Assembly (NCBI RefSeq): GCF_000626675.1
Contig: NZ_CP006842.1
Span: forward strand, 496,001 to 560,000
DNA length: 64,000 bases
Origin: Corynebacterium glyciniphilum AJ 3170
Lineage (GTDB): Bacteria; Actinomycetota; Actinomycetes; Mycobacteriales; Mycobacteriaceae
Reading direction: 5' to 3'
The translations under genes were made by a program, and so were the position numbers. Below the pieces are notes generated by a model. That model saw only the letters and a list, made by a program, of their open reading frames with translations. It did no database searches and was not told the DNA's origin. The number at the start of each line of letters is the position of its first letter. Within the stretch, counting starts at the first letter, position 1. Positions 8,460 through 16,922 of the stretch are shown one piece after another.

Positions 8460-8501
8460 TTTCTCTTGCTGCGGTCGGGGCGTCCTCTGTGATCGTTGTC
8501 G

Positions 8502-10019
8502 TTACGGTCGAGAATCTGGGATGTCTGAGGAGCCGTTGCTTCCTGGGGCCTCCGCGACGGTCGGCGCCGCAAGAGGGGACTGCTCCTGGCGCTCTCGGAA
8601 CGTGGTCTCCCACCACAATGCTCCCTTGATTCCCAACGGTTCGGGATCGAAGACGGGGTCCTGGCCGAGCTTGCGTTGCCGGTCGTAGTCCCGGACCACC
8701 TTGAACACGATGGGGGTCAGCAGTACCACGGAAATCATATTCAGCCAGGCCAGGAGACCGTACCCGATGTCTCCCGCGGCCCACATGGCGTCTGCGCTAA
8801 TGACCGACCCGGTGAAGGAGATCGCCAGCGCGCCCAGTTTGATGATCCACTCGAAGAACCGGTTGCTCTTCTCTCCGAGCAGGAAGATCAGGTTCGTCGT
8901 CGCCACATAGAAGAAGAACACCTGGGAAGTGAAGGCGAACAGCAGAACCGCCAGTGCGACGAAGACGCTTCCCCAGCCCGGCAGGCTCGTGTCGATCGCC
9001 AACTGCACGAAGTTCGGACCGGCGATCGCGCCCGGTACGTGGTCGACGAGGTATCCGCCGGCCTGGTTCACCACGTGGTAGCTGTCTGTGATGATGATCA
9101 TCAGACCGGTTGCCATGCAGATGAGGAACAGGTCGATGTAGATGCTGAAGGCCTGGATGATCCCCTGCTTACCGGGGTGGGTGGCATCAGCGGTCGCAGC
9201 GGCGAACGTTCCCTCGCCGAAGCCGGTGGCAGAGGCGAATACTGCGCGACGGACGCCCCAGGCGACTGCGAATCCAACGATGCCGCCGAACATCTGGTCC
9301 ACCCCGAGGCCGGACATGACGATCAGTCGAAGTGCCTCCGGCACCTTTTCTGCGTTCATCGCAATGAGAACAACAGCGAACAGAAGGTAACCGACAGCCA
9401 TGAACGGGACAACGGTCTGAGCCACCTGCACGACTCGACGGGTGCCGCCGACAACGACGAAAGCGAGGATGGCGGTGATCACCACACCCGTCATCCAGGG
9501 CTCGAGGCCGAAAGCCTGATTGGCGCTGGAGGCGATGTTGTTGGCCTGAATACCGGGGAAGACGAATCCGTAGCCGATCATTGCGGTGAGTGCCACTGCG
9601 GCAGCCAGCCAGCGAGCGCGCAGCCCGTGCCTGATGTAGTACGGCATGCCTCCCCGGTCTTCGCCGTGGATGCGACGTTTGAAGACCTGGGCCAGGACGG
9701 CTTCAGCGTAGGCGCAGGTCGAACCGAGGAATCCGGTGACCATGATCCATATCAGGGACCCCGGGCCGCCCATGGCGATGGCGGTTGCCACGCCAGCTAT
9801 GCTGCCGACGCCGACCCTGCTGGACAGGGTGAGTGCGAGGGCCTGGAAAGACGACAGCCCGCCGTCGGTGGTCTTACTCTGGCGTAGTTGGCGGATCATG
9901 TCGGGGAGGCGTCGGAACTGGACGCCGCGTGTGACGATGGTGAAGAATCCGCCGACTGCCAGCGCAAAGTAGGCGAGTGGGTTCCAGATCCAGTCACTGA
10001 TCGTTGTCAGTAAGTTCAT
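8502..10019 (-). CDS. Sodium:amino acid symporter, AGCS family (alanine/glycine type)
   Basis: A 505-residue integral membrane protein of the alanine or glycine:cation symporter family. It has about ten to eleven hydrophobic segments and the family core GVGSIAGVATAIAMGGPGSL near residue 98, followed by a CAYAEAVLAQ segment in which other members have a TKYAE pattern. It should import a small neutral amino acid with Na+. The frame is open further upstream, but I chose ATG 10019 because MNLLTTISDWIWNPLAY is the usual start of the family; the upstream stretch is Cys- and Arg-rich and not membrane-like. A promoter is visible at 10065-10094. An operator-like site shared with the GntR cluster lies at 10217, so it may belong to that catabolic regulon. 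The stop is 60 bp from the iron box of the monooxygenase. Confidence 0.9.
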   Translation of the reverse strand: MNLLTTISDWIWNPLAYFALAVGGFFTIVTRGVQFRRLPDMIRQLRQSKTTDGGLSSFQALALTLSSRVGVGSIAGVATAIAMGGPGSLIWIMVTGFLGSTCAYAEAVLAQVFKRRIHGEDRGGMPYYIRHGLRARWLAAAVALTAMIGYGFVFPGIQANNIASSANQAFGLEPWMTGVVITAILAFVVVGGTRRVVQVAQTVVPFMAVGYLLFAVVLIAMNAEKVPEALRLIVMSGLGVDQMFGGIVGFAVAWGVRRAVFASATGFGEGTFAAATADATHPGKQGIIQAFSIYIDLFLICMATGLMIIITDSYHVVNQAGGYLVDHVPGAIAGPNFVQLAIDTSLPGWGSVFVALAVLLFAFTSQVFFFYVATTNLIFLLGEKSNRFFEWIIKLGALAISFTGSVISADAMWAAGDIGYGLLAWLNMISVVLLTPIVFKVVRDYDRQRKLGQDPVFDPEPLGIKGALWWETTFRERQEQSPLAAPTVAEAPGSNGSSDIPDSRP

Positions 10020-10064
10020 GTGGGTACCGTCCGGGACGTGACACCCGCCGCGGAGGACCGTCCG

Positions 10065-10094
10065 ATCGTGACACAGGACACAGTGCCGAGTCAA
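10065..10094 (-). promoter_or_regulatory. Promoter of the AGCS symporter gene
   Basis: On the minus strand a -35 TTGACT (10089-10094) and a -10 CACGAT (10065-10070) are 18 nt apart, about 46 bp before the chosen start codon. The remaining 300 bp up to the stress-protein gene hold the palindromic site at 10217 and no convincing gene. Confidence 0.45.
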
Positions 10095-10216
10095 GAACTT
10101 GTTTTTTCGGCAAATCAGGTCAATGTCGTCGCGTGTCTGATAAGGCGGGGAAACCGCTGATCGCAGGTCATTTCTGAACAACGGCCTTGTGCAGAGCCCA
10201 TTCGCTAGGTAGTTTT

Positions 10217-10233
10217 GTGATCACACATCACAT
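10217..10233 (+). promoter_or_regulatory. Operator-like site GTGATCACACATCACAT (copy 1 of 3)
   Basis: This 17-mer is identical except for one central base to the sites at 48771-48787 and 49582-49598 that flank the GntR regulator gene. It contains the palindrome TGTGATCACA and the wider inverted repeat TGTGAT-N5-ATCACA. It lies in the 373-bp gap between the AGCS symporter (minus strand) and the universal stress protein (plus strand) and could control either gene. A GlxR site is less likely because the TGTGA/TCACA spacing is 7 rather than 6. Confidence 0.6.
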
Positions 10234-10392
10234 CGGTGTGGAGCTTGAGAGCTCTTATCCTCGCAACCACCACGACACCCGCCGCGGGGATGACGGCTCA
10301 CTCCCGAGCCCTGTACTGTCACCGTCCTCCCTGATCGCGACCCGCTCCTGCGGGTACGACCCCGGGGGATCCACCCTGGAAGTGAAAGGAAG

Positions 10393-10878
10393 ATGATGGC
10401 CAAGACGATCGTGGCCGGAGTGGACTCAAGCCAGACCGCACTCAGCGCCGCCATGAAAGCTGCCGAACTGGCGGAAGGACTGGGGGGCGAGGTGCACCTC
10501 TGCACCGCCTACAGCACCACGAGTGCAGACGCCCTCGACTCGATCCGGACCAGGAACACCGGCGTCGCAAGCACCGCGGCGTACAGGACGTTGACCGACG
10601 GACTGGCTAAGGCGTCACAGCAGGTCGCAGAGTCGGTCGCCGCAGTCCTACGGGAGTCGTACCCCTCACTGGCGGTCGAGGCGACCTCCGGAGAAGGACC
10701 CCCGGCGGACGTCCTTCTACGGACAGCGAGGAAGGTCGACGCCGACCTCATCGTCGTAGGCAACAAACACGTCCAGGGTTTCAAACGCATCCTCGGCAGT
10801 GTCGCGCGCAAGGTCGCCTCTGAAGCGACATGCGACCTCTACATCGCCAACACCACCCAGAACGCCACCCAGCGGTGA
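10393..10878 (+). CDS. Universal stress protein (UspA family)
   Basis: A 161-residue single UspA domain. It starts with the characteristic KTIVAGVDSSQTALSAAMKAAELA, seen here as a beta-strand with the nucleotide-binding Asp. It ends with ADLIVVGNKHVQGFKRILGSVARKV, where the ATP-binding G-x2-G-x9-G-S/T motif is only partly kept (GN-KHVQG-LGS). Such proteins bind ATP or AMP and help survival under starvation or stress in the cytoplasm. ATG 10393 follows a GAAAGGAAG ribosome binding site; ATG 10396 is an alternative. The cyclase gene that follows has its own leaderless promoter in the short gap. The upstream region shares the operator-like site at 10217 with the GntR cluster. Confidence 0.85.
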   Translation: MMAKTIVAGVDSSQTALSAAMKAAELAEGLGGEVHLCTAYSTTSADALDSIRTRNTGVASTAAYRTLTDGLAKASQQVAESVAAVLRESYPSLAVEATSGEGPPADVLLRTARKVDADLIVVGNKHVQGFKRILGSVARKVASEATCDLYIANTTQNATQR

Positions 10879-10903
10879 CCCGGGCCCCACTACGCTGAGC
10901 GGC

Positions 10904-11581
10904 ATGCCCCGCACCTGCTTCGACCTCACCCACCCCATCGCCACAGACATGCCGGTCTACCCGGGCGATCCGACGGTGACGGTCACGGGAGTCGCCACCG
11001 TCGTCGCCGACGGATGTTCCGTCCGCTCACTCTCTCTGGGCACCCACACCGGTACACACGTGGACGCCCCGGCCCACGTCGACCAGGGTGGACGTACAGT
11101 CGACGGCATCCTCCCGGGTGAACTCATCGGCACAGCGAGTGTCCTGCATATCCCGGCCCTCAGGCCGGGGGAGATTATCACGCCGGCCCACCTGGGGGCG
11201 TGGCGCCCGGCGCGCATCGTGCTCATCGCGACCGGGTGGGACGCCCACTGGGGCACGGACGCCTACTCGACGTATCCAGTGCTTGGCGAGGAAGCGTGCC
11301 GACTGCTGACTGATGCAGGGATGCACCTTCTCGGCCTGGACACCGCCAGCCCCGACCCACCCGGTGCAGACGTTCTGTCTGTGCACGATCTACTGCTGGG
11401 GGCGGACCACCTGATCATCGAGAACCTCCGTGGACTCGCTGACCTGCCGTCGTCCGTGGAATTCACGGCGCTTCCCCTGCCCCTCGTCGGCGGGGACGGC
11501 TCGCCGGTACGCGCGGTGGCCCGACGACGAACTGCTTGCCAGGAGGGCCGACGCGGCAACCCCTCAGGTTGGTCCGACTAG
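10904..11581 (+). CDS. Cyclase-family metal hydrolase (kynurenine formamidase-like)
   Basis: A 225-residue member of the PF04199 cyclase family. The zinc-binding signature H-T-G-T-H-V-D-A-P-A-H is intact near residues 47-57, and the family opening FDLTHPIATDMPVYPGDP is clear. Members hydrolyse N-formylkynurenine, isatin or related amides; the substrate here is not evident and no kynurenine genes are nearby. I place the start at ATG 10904, 7 nt after the -10-like TACGCT (10891-10896), which fits a leaderless mRNA; the longer open frame from 10799 lies over the stress-protein gene. The last 20 or so residues are Arg-rich and unlike the family, so the true C-terminus is a slight extension. Confidence 0.8.
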   Translation: MPRTCFDLTHPIATDMPVYPGDPTVTVTGVATVVADGCSVRSLSLGTHTGTHVDAPAHVDQGGRTVDGILPGELIGTASVLHIPALRPGEIITPAHLGAWRPARIVLIATGWDAHWGTDAYSTYPVLGEEACRLLTDAGMHLLGLDTASPDPPGADVLSVHDLLLGADHLIIENLRGLADLPSSVEFTALPLPLVGGDGSPVRAVARRRTACQEGRRGNPSGWSD

Positions 11582-11630
11582 CCTGTGGGGTTGCTCCGTC
11601 GGTCGCGGACCCCGTGGCAGACTGGTGGCC

Positions 11631-13745
11631 ATGTCGACAGGACCATCAGCATCCTCTGCAGCGCACACCGCCCCAGAAAAACCCCCGGGCGGTGCGTATA
11701 CACACGGTTTCGCCCGGGTCGCCGCGGCCACCGTTCCGGTCGCGGTCGCCGACCCGGCCACCAACGCCCGCGCCATCCTTGAGACCACCCGTGAGCTTCA
11801 CGAGGATCACGTCGCCGTCGCCGTCTTCCCTGAACTCAGTCTCACCGGCTACGCCATCGACGACCTGGTCATGCAGGACGTCCTGCTTGACGCGGTCACG
11901 GATGCGCTGCACACCATCGTCGCCGCGTCGGAGAAGCTCTTTCCCGTCCTTGTCGTCGGCGCACCGCTGGCGCACGGCAACCGCCTGTACAACTGTGCCG
12001 TGGTTGTCCACCGGGGAAGGATCCTCGGCGTCGCACCGAAGTCCTACCTGCCGACCTACCGCGAGTTCTACGAACGCCGCTGGTATGCCCCGGGCGACGA
12101 TGTGCGCGGCGGGCACATCCGGATCGGTGGTACCGAGGTTCCTTTCGGCACCGACCTGCTCTTCGACGCGCAGGACGTGCCTGGGCTGACCGTCCACGCC
12201 GAGGTCTGTGAGGACATGTGGGTTCCTGTGCCCCCGTCGTCGCTCGCGGCGTTGCAGGGGGCCACCGTCCTGCTGAATCTGTCGGGAAGCCCGATCACGG
12301 TGCAGCGGGCCGATGACCGGCACCTGCTGGCGAAATCGGCGTCGTACCGGAACCTGGCGGCCTATGTCTATGCCGCCGCAGGCCAGGGGGAGTCCACCAA
12401 CGACGTCTCCTGGGACGGGTTGACCATGGTGTACGAACGCGGCGTGCTGCTGGAGGAGACTGAACGTTTCCCTGACGGTCCGCGGGTCAGCGTCGCTGAT
12501 GTGGACGTCCACGGCCTGCGGGCGGCACGCATCCGCCAGGGCACGTTCGACGACAACCGTCGGGTCGTGCAGGACCGGTCAGACGTCGGTTTCCGCACCG
12601 TCCCCTTCACGCTCAATGCACCGCAGGTGGACGTGGGCCTGCACCGGGACGTCGTGCGGTTCCCGTTCGTGCCCGGCGACCCCGCCCGCCTGGCGCAGGA
12701 CTGCTACGAGACCTTCAACATCCAGGTGTCCGGGCTTGTCCAGCGGCTGAAGGCCATCGGCGATCCCCGGCCTGTGATCGGCGTCTCCGGTGGCTTGGAC
12801 TCCACCCATGCTCTCCTGGTTGTGGCCCGTGCGATGGACCGTACGGGGCGCCCGCGGTCGGACATTCTGGCGTACACGATGCCGGGCTTCGCCACCTCGG
12901 ACCACACGAAATCGAACGCGGTGAAGCTCGCCGAGGCGTTAGGTGCGACCATCGAGACGCTCGACATCCGACCCGCGGCCACCGAGATGCTGTCGCAGAT
13001 GGGCCATCCTGCCGGGGACGGTGAGCCGGTGTATGACGTCACCTTCGAGAACGTGCAGGCGGGTCTGCGCACCGACTACCTCTTCCGTCTGGCCAACCAC
13101 CTCGGCGGCATCGTGGTGGGTACCGGCGACCTTTCCGAGTTCGCCCTCGGCTGGTGCACATACGGGGTGGGGGACCAGATGAGCCACTATGCGGTGAATT
13201 CCGGAGTGCCGAAGACACTGATCCAGCACCTCATCCGCTGGGTGATCGCCGACGGGAACGTGGTCGACAAGGACGCCGCGGAGGTACTGCGCTCGGTGCT
13301 GGACACGGAAATCAGTCCCGAACTGGTGCCCGCCGGTGCGGACGGGCAGGTGCAGTCCACGGAAGACACCATCGGCCCGTACGCGCTGCACGACTTCACT
13401 CTGTGGCATGTGTTCCGTGGGACCCGTCCCTCCACGATTGCCTTCCTCGCCTGGCACGCCTGGAAGGACGCAGGGGAGGGGCAGTGGCCGGCAGGGTTCC
13501 CGGACGAGGATCGGTACGACTATGACCTGCAGACGATCGTGGCGTGGGAGCGTACCTTCCTGCGCCGGTTCTTCGGCTTCGCCCAGTTCAAACGGACTGC
13601 CGTGCCGAACGGGCCGAAAGTGTCCCCCGCGGGGTCGTTGTCGCCGCGGGGAGACTGGCGGGCCCCGTCGGACGGGAATGCCCGGGTGTGGCTGGCCGAG
13701 CTCGAGCGCAGTTATCCCGACGTGCTCCCCGATATCGGGGGGTGA
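11631..13745 (+). CDS. nadE: Glutamine-dependent NAD(+) synthetase
   Basis: A 704-residue two-domain enzyme that converts deamido-NAD to NAD in the last step of NAD synthesis. The N-terminal nitrilase-type glutaminase domain carries the Glu68 - Lys137 - Cys193 triad (in FPELSLTGY, APKSYLPTYREFYERRW and HAEVCEDMW). The C-terminal N-type ATP pyrophosphatase domain has SGGLDST at 386-392. Length and order match the actinobacterial enzyme (about 680 residues). I choose ATG 11631, because the sequence upstream of it overlaps the cyclase gene and looks non-coding. The stop codon region overlaps a 14-bp palindrome (13727-13740). No operon partner is evident. Confidence 0.93.
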   Translation: MSTGPSASSAAHTAPEKPPGGAYTHGFARVAAATVPVAVADPATNARAILETTRELHEDHVAVAVFPELSLTGYAIDDLVMQDVLLDAVTDALHTIVAASEKLFPVLVVGAPLAHGNRLYNCAVVVHRGRILGVAPKSYLPTYREFYERRWYAPGDDVRGGHIRIGGTEVPFGTDLLFDAQDVPGLTVHAEVCEDMWVPVPPSSLAALQGATVLLNLSGSPITVQRADDRHLLAKSASYRNLAAYVYAAAGQGESTNDVSWDGLTMVYERGVLLEETERFPDGPRVSVADVDVHGLRAARIRQGTFDDNRRVVQDRSDVGFRTVPFTLNAPQVDVGLHRDVVRFPFVPGDPARLAQDCYETFNIQVSGLVQRLKAIGDPRPVIGVSGGLDSTHALLVVARAMDRTGRPRSDILAYTMPGFATSDHTKSNAVKLAEALGATIETLDIRPAATEMLSQMGHPAGDGEPVYDVTFENVQAGLRTDYLFRLANHLGGIVVGTGDLSEFALGWCTYGVGDQMSHYAVNSGVPKTLIQHLIRWVIADGNVVDKDAAEVLRSVLDTEISPELVPAGADGQVQSTEDTIGPYALHDFTLWHVFRGTRPSTIAFLAWHAWKDAGEGQWPAGFPDEDRYDYDLQTIVAWERTFLRRFFGFAQFKRTAVPNGPKVSPAGSLSPRGDWRAPSDGNARVWLAELERSYPDVLPDIGG

Positions 13746-13938
13746 ATTCTCCGCTCTTTTCTCTTCAATCTCCCCGGATATCGTCTCGGTCATACTGACT
13801 GGTAGACGCGCTTTCTGACGCCAATACCGTAGCCCTTCTCTGGCAGTTTTTATCCAGAATGTTCGCAGTGAACTCCAATGTTTCCTATGGTGGAAGTCTG
13901 TCATAAGGAATTCCGCGGACGTCGGAGGCGAAAAGAGC

Positions 13939-14967
13939 ATGGGCGTAGTTGAGGCTTCACATGTCTACAAGGTCTTCGGGAAGAACGGCCCTGAAGTGGT
14001 GCGACGACTCGAGGAAGGGGCCGACCGGAGTGAACTGACGGAACTGGGGACCGCTGGCGTCATCGACGCGAGTTTCTCCGTGGACAAGGGCGAGATTTTC
14101 GTCGTGATGGGACTGTCGGGTTCCGGCAAATCCACCCTGATCCGCATGATCAACGGGTTGTGGACGCCTACAGCAGGCTCGATCAACGTCGCTGGGAAGA
14201 ACATTTCGGAGATGGGAGACCGTGAGCTCCGGGAACTCCGTAAGAAGCACATTTCCATGGTGTTCCAGCATTTCGCCCTGCTGCCGCACCGCACCGTCCG
14301 GGACAATGCCGCCTACTCCCTGGAAATTCAGGGGGTAGGTAAGAAACAGAGGTTGGAACAGGCCGACCACTGGCTGCAGCAGGTCGGGCTGGACGGGTGG
14401 GGAGACAGTCTGCCGGGGCAGCTCTCCGGCGGCATGCAGCAGCGAGTCGGGTTGGCGCGGGCACTCGCGGCCGAGACGGAGATCCTGCTCATGGATGAGG
14501 CGTTCTCTGCGCTCGACCCCCTGATCCGTAACGAGATGCAGTCCCAACTGCTTGAACTGCAGCGTGACCTGGGCAAGACAATCATCTTCATCAGTCATGA
14601 CCTCAATGAAGCGATGCGGCTCGGGGACCGCATCGCGATCATGCGCGCCGGACGTATCGCACAGATCGGTACGGCGAACGAGATTCTCACGAACCCTGCC
14701 GATGATTACATTGCTGATTTCCTCGCCGACATCGACCGCACCCGCGTCCTGACGGCGCGCAACGTGATGACGAGCGCCGGCCCGGAGGCGTCCTCTCTGC
14801 CGACGGTGGATGCGAGCACCCTGCTGGGTGACCTGTTTGTCCGGTCTGTCGATGCGTATGGCCCCACGGACGCCACCGGATCGTTGGCGGTGATGGACAA
14901 CGGCTCCCTGGTCGGTGTCGTGGACCCGAAGGCACTGGTGGCGACGATGGCCGGAAAGGTGAACTGA
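13939..14967 (+). CDS. proV: Glycine betaine/proline ABC transporter ATPase
   Basis: A 342-residue ABC ATPase of the ProV/OpuAA group for uptake of the compatible solute glycine betaine (or proline). It has the family-specific N-terminal region with KVFGKN, Walker A GLSGSGKST near residue 59, signature LSGGMQQR near 160, Walker B ILLMDEAFSALD near 182 and ISHDLNEAMRLGDRI. The C-terminal part (about 270-342) is a short, degenerate CBS-type region; ProV proteins with two full CBS domains are nearer 400 residues. ATG 13939 follows GGAGG at a slightly long spacing. The upstream 190 bp hold a possible -10 TATGGT near 13888. First gene of proVWX. Confidence 0.92.
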   Translation: MGVVEASHVYKVFGKNGPEVVRRLEEGADRSELTELGTAGVIDASFSVDKGEIFVVMGLSGSGKSTLIRMINGLWTPTAGSINVAGKNISEMGDRELRELRKKHISMVFQHFALLPHRTVRDNAAYSLEIQGVGKKQRLEQADHWLQQVGLDGWGDSLPGQLSGGMQQRVGLARALAAETEILLMDEAFSALDPLIRNEMQSQLLELQRDLGKTIIFISHDLNEAMRLGDRIAIMRAGRIAQIGTANEILTNPADDYIADFLADIDRTRVLTARNVMTSAGPEASSLPTVDASTLLGDLFVRSVDAYGPTDATGSLAVMDNGSLVGVVDPKALVATMAGKVN

Positions 14968-14970
14968 TCC

Positions 14971-15837
14971 ATGGGTACATTCCTCAATCCGGACATTCCG
15001 CTCGGGCGGTGGGTCTCTGATTTCATCGACTGGTTCAACGAGGCTTTCAGTTGGTTGCTGGACTTCATCGGCACCGTCCTCGGTGGTGCGTACGACAGCG
15101 TCGCCACCGTTCTGGAATCTCCCGTCTACTGGGTGATGATCATCGTGCTCGCCGCACTCGCCTGGGCTGCGGCCAGTTGGAAGGTCGCACTGTTCACTGT
15201 CGTCGGCTTCTACGTCGTCCGCGGAGTGAACCAGTGGACCAACACCATGGACACGCTGGCGATGGTGTTCGTGGCGGTGGTCATCGCCGTGGTCATCGCG
15301 GTGCCGGTGGGTATCTGGGCGGCGAAATCGGCAACGGTGTCGACGATCGTCAAACCCGTGCTGGACTTCATGCAGGCGATGCCGGCCCTGGCCTACCTGG
15401 TGCCGATCATGGTGATCTTCGGAATCGGTGTGGTCCCGGGCATGATCGCCACACTGATCTTCTGCCTGCCGCCGGGGGTCCGGTTCACTGAGCTGGGGAT
15501 ACGCCAGGTCAACCAGGAAACCGTGGAGGCCGGCAACGCTTTCGGTGCAACACCACGCCACATCCTCTTCCGTATCGAGTTGCCGCTGGCTCTGCCCACG
15601 ATCATGGCAGGTATCAACCAGGTCATCATGCTGGCCCTGTCCATGGTGGTGCTGGCCGGTATGGCCGGTGCGGATGGTCTGGGCGGGCCCGTCACCCAGG
15701 CGCTGCAGACCCTCAACGTCCCACTCGGGGTGAACGCTGGCGTCGCCGTGGTCATCCTGGCGATCTACCTGGACAGGGTGACTGCGGGACTCGGCCGTCG
15801 TACGCCGCTGGCACGGGCGAAGAAGGAGAGCGGCTGA
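14971..15837 (+). CDS. proW: Glycine betaine/proline ABC transporter permease
   Basis: A 288-residue membrane protein with a cytoplasmic or amphipathic N-terminus of about 50 residues and about six transmembrane segments. The permease EAA-like loop is visible as EAGNAFGATPRHILFRIELPLALPTIMAG-type sequence near 190-215 (key elements A-x-A-x-G-x-x-P). It forms the channel energised by the preceding ATPase. The start codon is 3 bp after the proV stop, so the two are translationally coupled. It is followed 53 bp later by the binding protein. Confidence 0.92.
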   Translation: MGTFLNPDIPLGRWVSDFIDWFNEAFSWLLDFIGTVLGGAYDSVATVLESPVYWVMIIVLAALAWAAASWKVALFTVVGFYVVRGVNQWTNTMDTLAMVFVAVVIAVVIAVPVGIWAAKSATVSTIVKPVLDFMQAMPALAYLVPIMVIFGIGVVPGMIATLIFCLPPGVRFTELGIRQVNQETVEAGNAFGATPRHILFRIELPLALPTIMAGINQVIMLALSMVVLAGMAGADGLGGPVTQALQTLNVPLGVNAGVAVVILAIYLDRVTAGLGRRTPLARAKKESG

Positions 15838-15890
15838 GACAGAATCATTTCAGTAGGCTAATCATCACACGACTTTCTCGAGGAGAGACC

Positions 15891-16922
15891 ATGACCACGA
15901 CTGCACGGACCACCACACTGAAGAGAGGACGCAAGGCTGCGTCCCTCGGCGCACTCCTGATGACCACCGCCCTGGTGGCGTCCGCCTGCGGCGCCGAGAA
16001 CGAAGGCGGCGGAAGCGACAACAACGGTGACGGCGATGACTCGAGCGCCGCCTCTGAGTTCGCGGACTGCACCCCGGGTGAGGAGTCGTCCGACCTCGCT
16101 GACCTCGACACCGACGACGACACCGACATCACGATTGCCGCGTTCAACGGCTGGGACGAGTCCTTCGCCGCCTCGCATCTGGTCAAGCATGTCCTGGAGG
16201 ACGAGGGCTACACCGTCACGATCTCCAACTTCGACGCTGCGCCGGCCTACACCGGCGTTGCTGGCGGTGACATCGACTTTCTCATGGACGGCTGGCTACC
16301 TATTACCCACGCCGAACAGATTGAGAACTACGGCGACGATCTTGAGCCCCAGGGCTGCTGGTACGACAATGCGAAGCTGACGATCGCCGTGAACGAAGAT
16401 TCTCCTGCCCAGAGCATTGCAGATCTTGCCGGCATGGGCGACGACTACGACAACACGCTGGTCGGTATCGACCCCGGCGCCGGTTTGACGAAGCAGACGC
16501 AGGACCACGCGATCCCGGAGTACGGGCTGCAGGACTACGACTTCCAGATCTCCTCCGCTCCGGCAATGCTGGCTGCGTTGAAGCGTGCCACCGACAACGG
16601 TGACGACATCGCTGTCACCCTGTGGCGCCCGCACTGGGCCTACGATGCTTTCCCCGTCCGCGACCTGGAAGACCCGAAGGGTGCCATGGGAGGTGCGGAG
16701 AACATCTACAACTTCTCCCGTACCGGCTTCTCCGACGACAACCCCTATGTCGCTCAGCTGCTGAAGAACCTGGTGCTCGATGACGAACACCTGTCGTCCC
16801 TGGAGAATGTCATGTTCTCTGAAGACAACTACGGTGGCGAGAACATGGAGGAGGCCGTCTCCGAGTGGCTCGACGACAACTCGGACTTCGTCGACGACTG
16901 GAAGGCCGGCGCGCTGGGCTAG
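15891..16922 (+). CDS. proX: Glycine betaine-binding lipoprotein of the ABC transporter
   Basis: A 343-residue lipoprotein with the lipobox VASAC (Cys 33) and an acidic Gly/Ser/Asn linker, then an OpuAC-type ligand-binding domain. It begins with the characteristic ITIAAFNGWDESFAASHLVKHVL region and contains the aromatic, Trp-rich positions expected of a quaternary-amine cage (for example TLWRPHWAYDAF near residue 245). A GAGGAGAG ribosome binding site precedes the ATG. A TAGGCT element about 30 bp upstream could give it an extra promoter, which would raise the binding protein over the channel. Its stop codon directly abuts that of the convergent dsdA gene (16922/16923). Confidence 0.92.
   Translation: MTTTARTTTLKRGRKAASLGALLMTTALVASACGAENEGGGSDNNGDGDDSSAASEFADCTPGEESSDLADLDTDDDTDITIAAFNGWDESFAASHLVKHVLEDEGYTVTISNFDAAPAYTGVAGGDIDFLMDGWLPITHAEQIENYGDDLEPQGCWYDNAKLTIAVNEDSPAQSIADLAGMGDDYDNTLVGIDPGAGLTKQTQDHAIPEYGLQDYDFQISSAPAMLAALKRATDNGDDIAVTLWRPHWAYDAFPVRDLEDPKGAMGGAENIYNFSRTGFSDDNPYVAQLLKNLVLDDEHLSSLENVMFSEDNYGGENMEEAVSEWLDDNSDFVDDWKAGALG

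Noticed and set aside
8676..9887. A 403-codon plus-strand frame opposite the AGCS symporter
   Set aside because: Antisense to a membrane protein with clear family motifs; the product is His/Asp/Glu-rich nonsense.
10217..10233. Interpretation of the GTGATCACANATCACAT sites as GlxR (cAMP receptor) operators
   Set aside because: GlxR sites, as remembered, have TGTGA-N6-TCACA, whereas all three copies here have a 7-base spacer and share far more identity than the GlxR consensus demands. GlxR binding is not excluded experimentally.
10187..10396. A 69-codon ORF before the stress-protein gene
   Set aside because: No ribosome binding site or leaderless promoter, no domain, and it overlaps the operator-like site.
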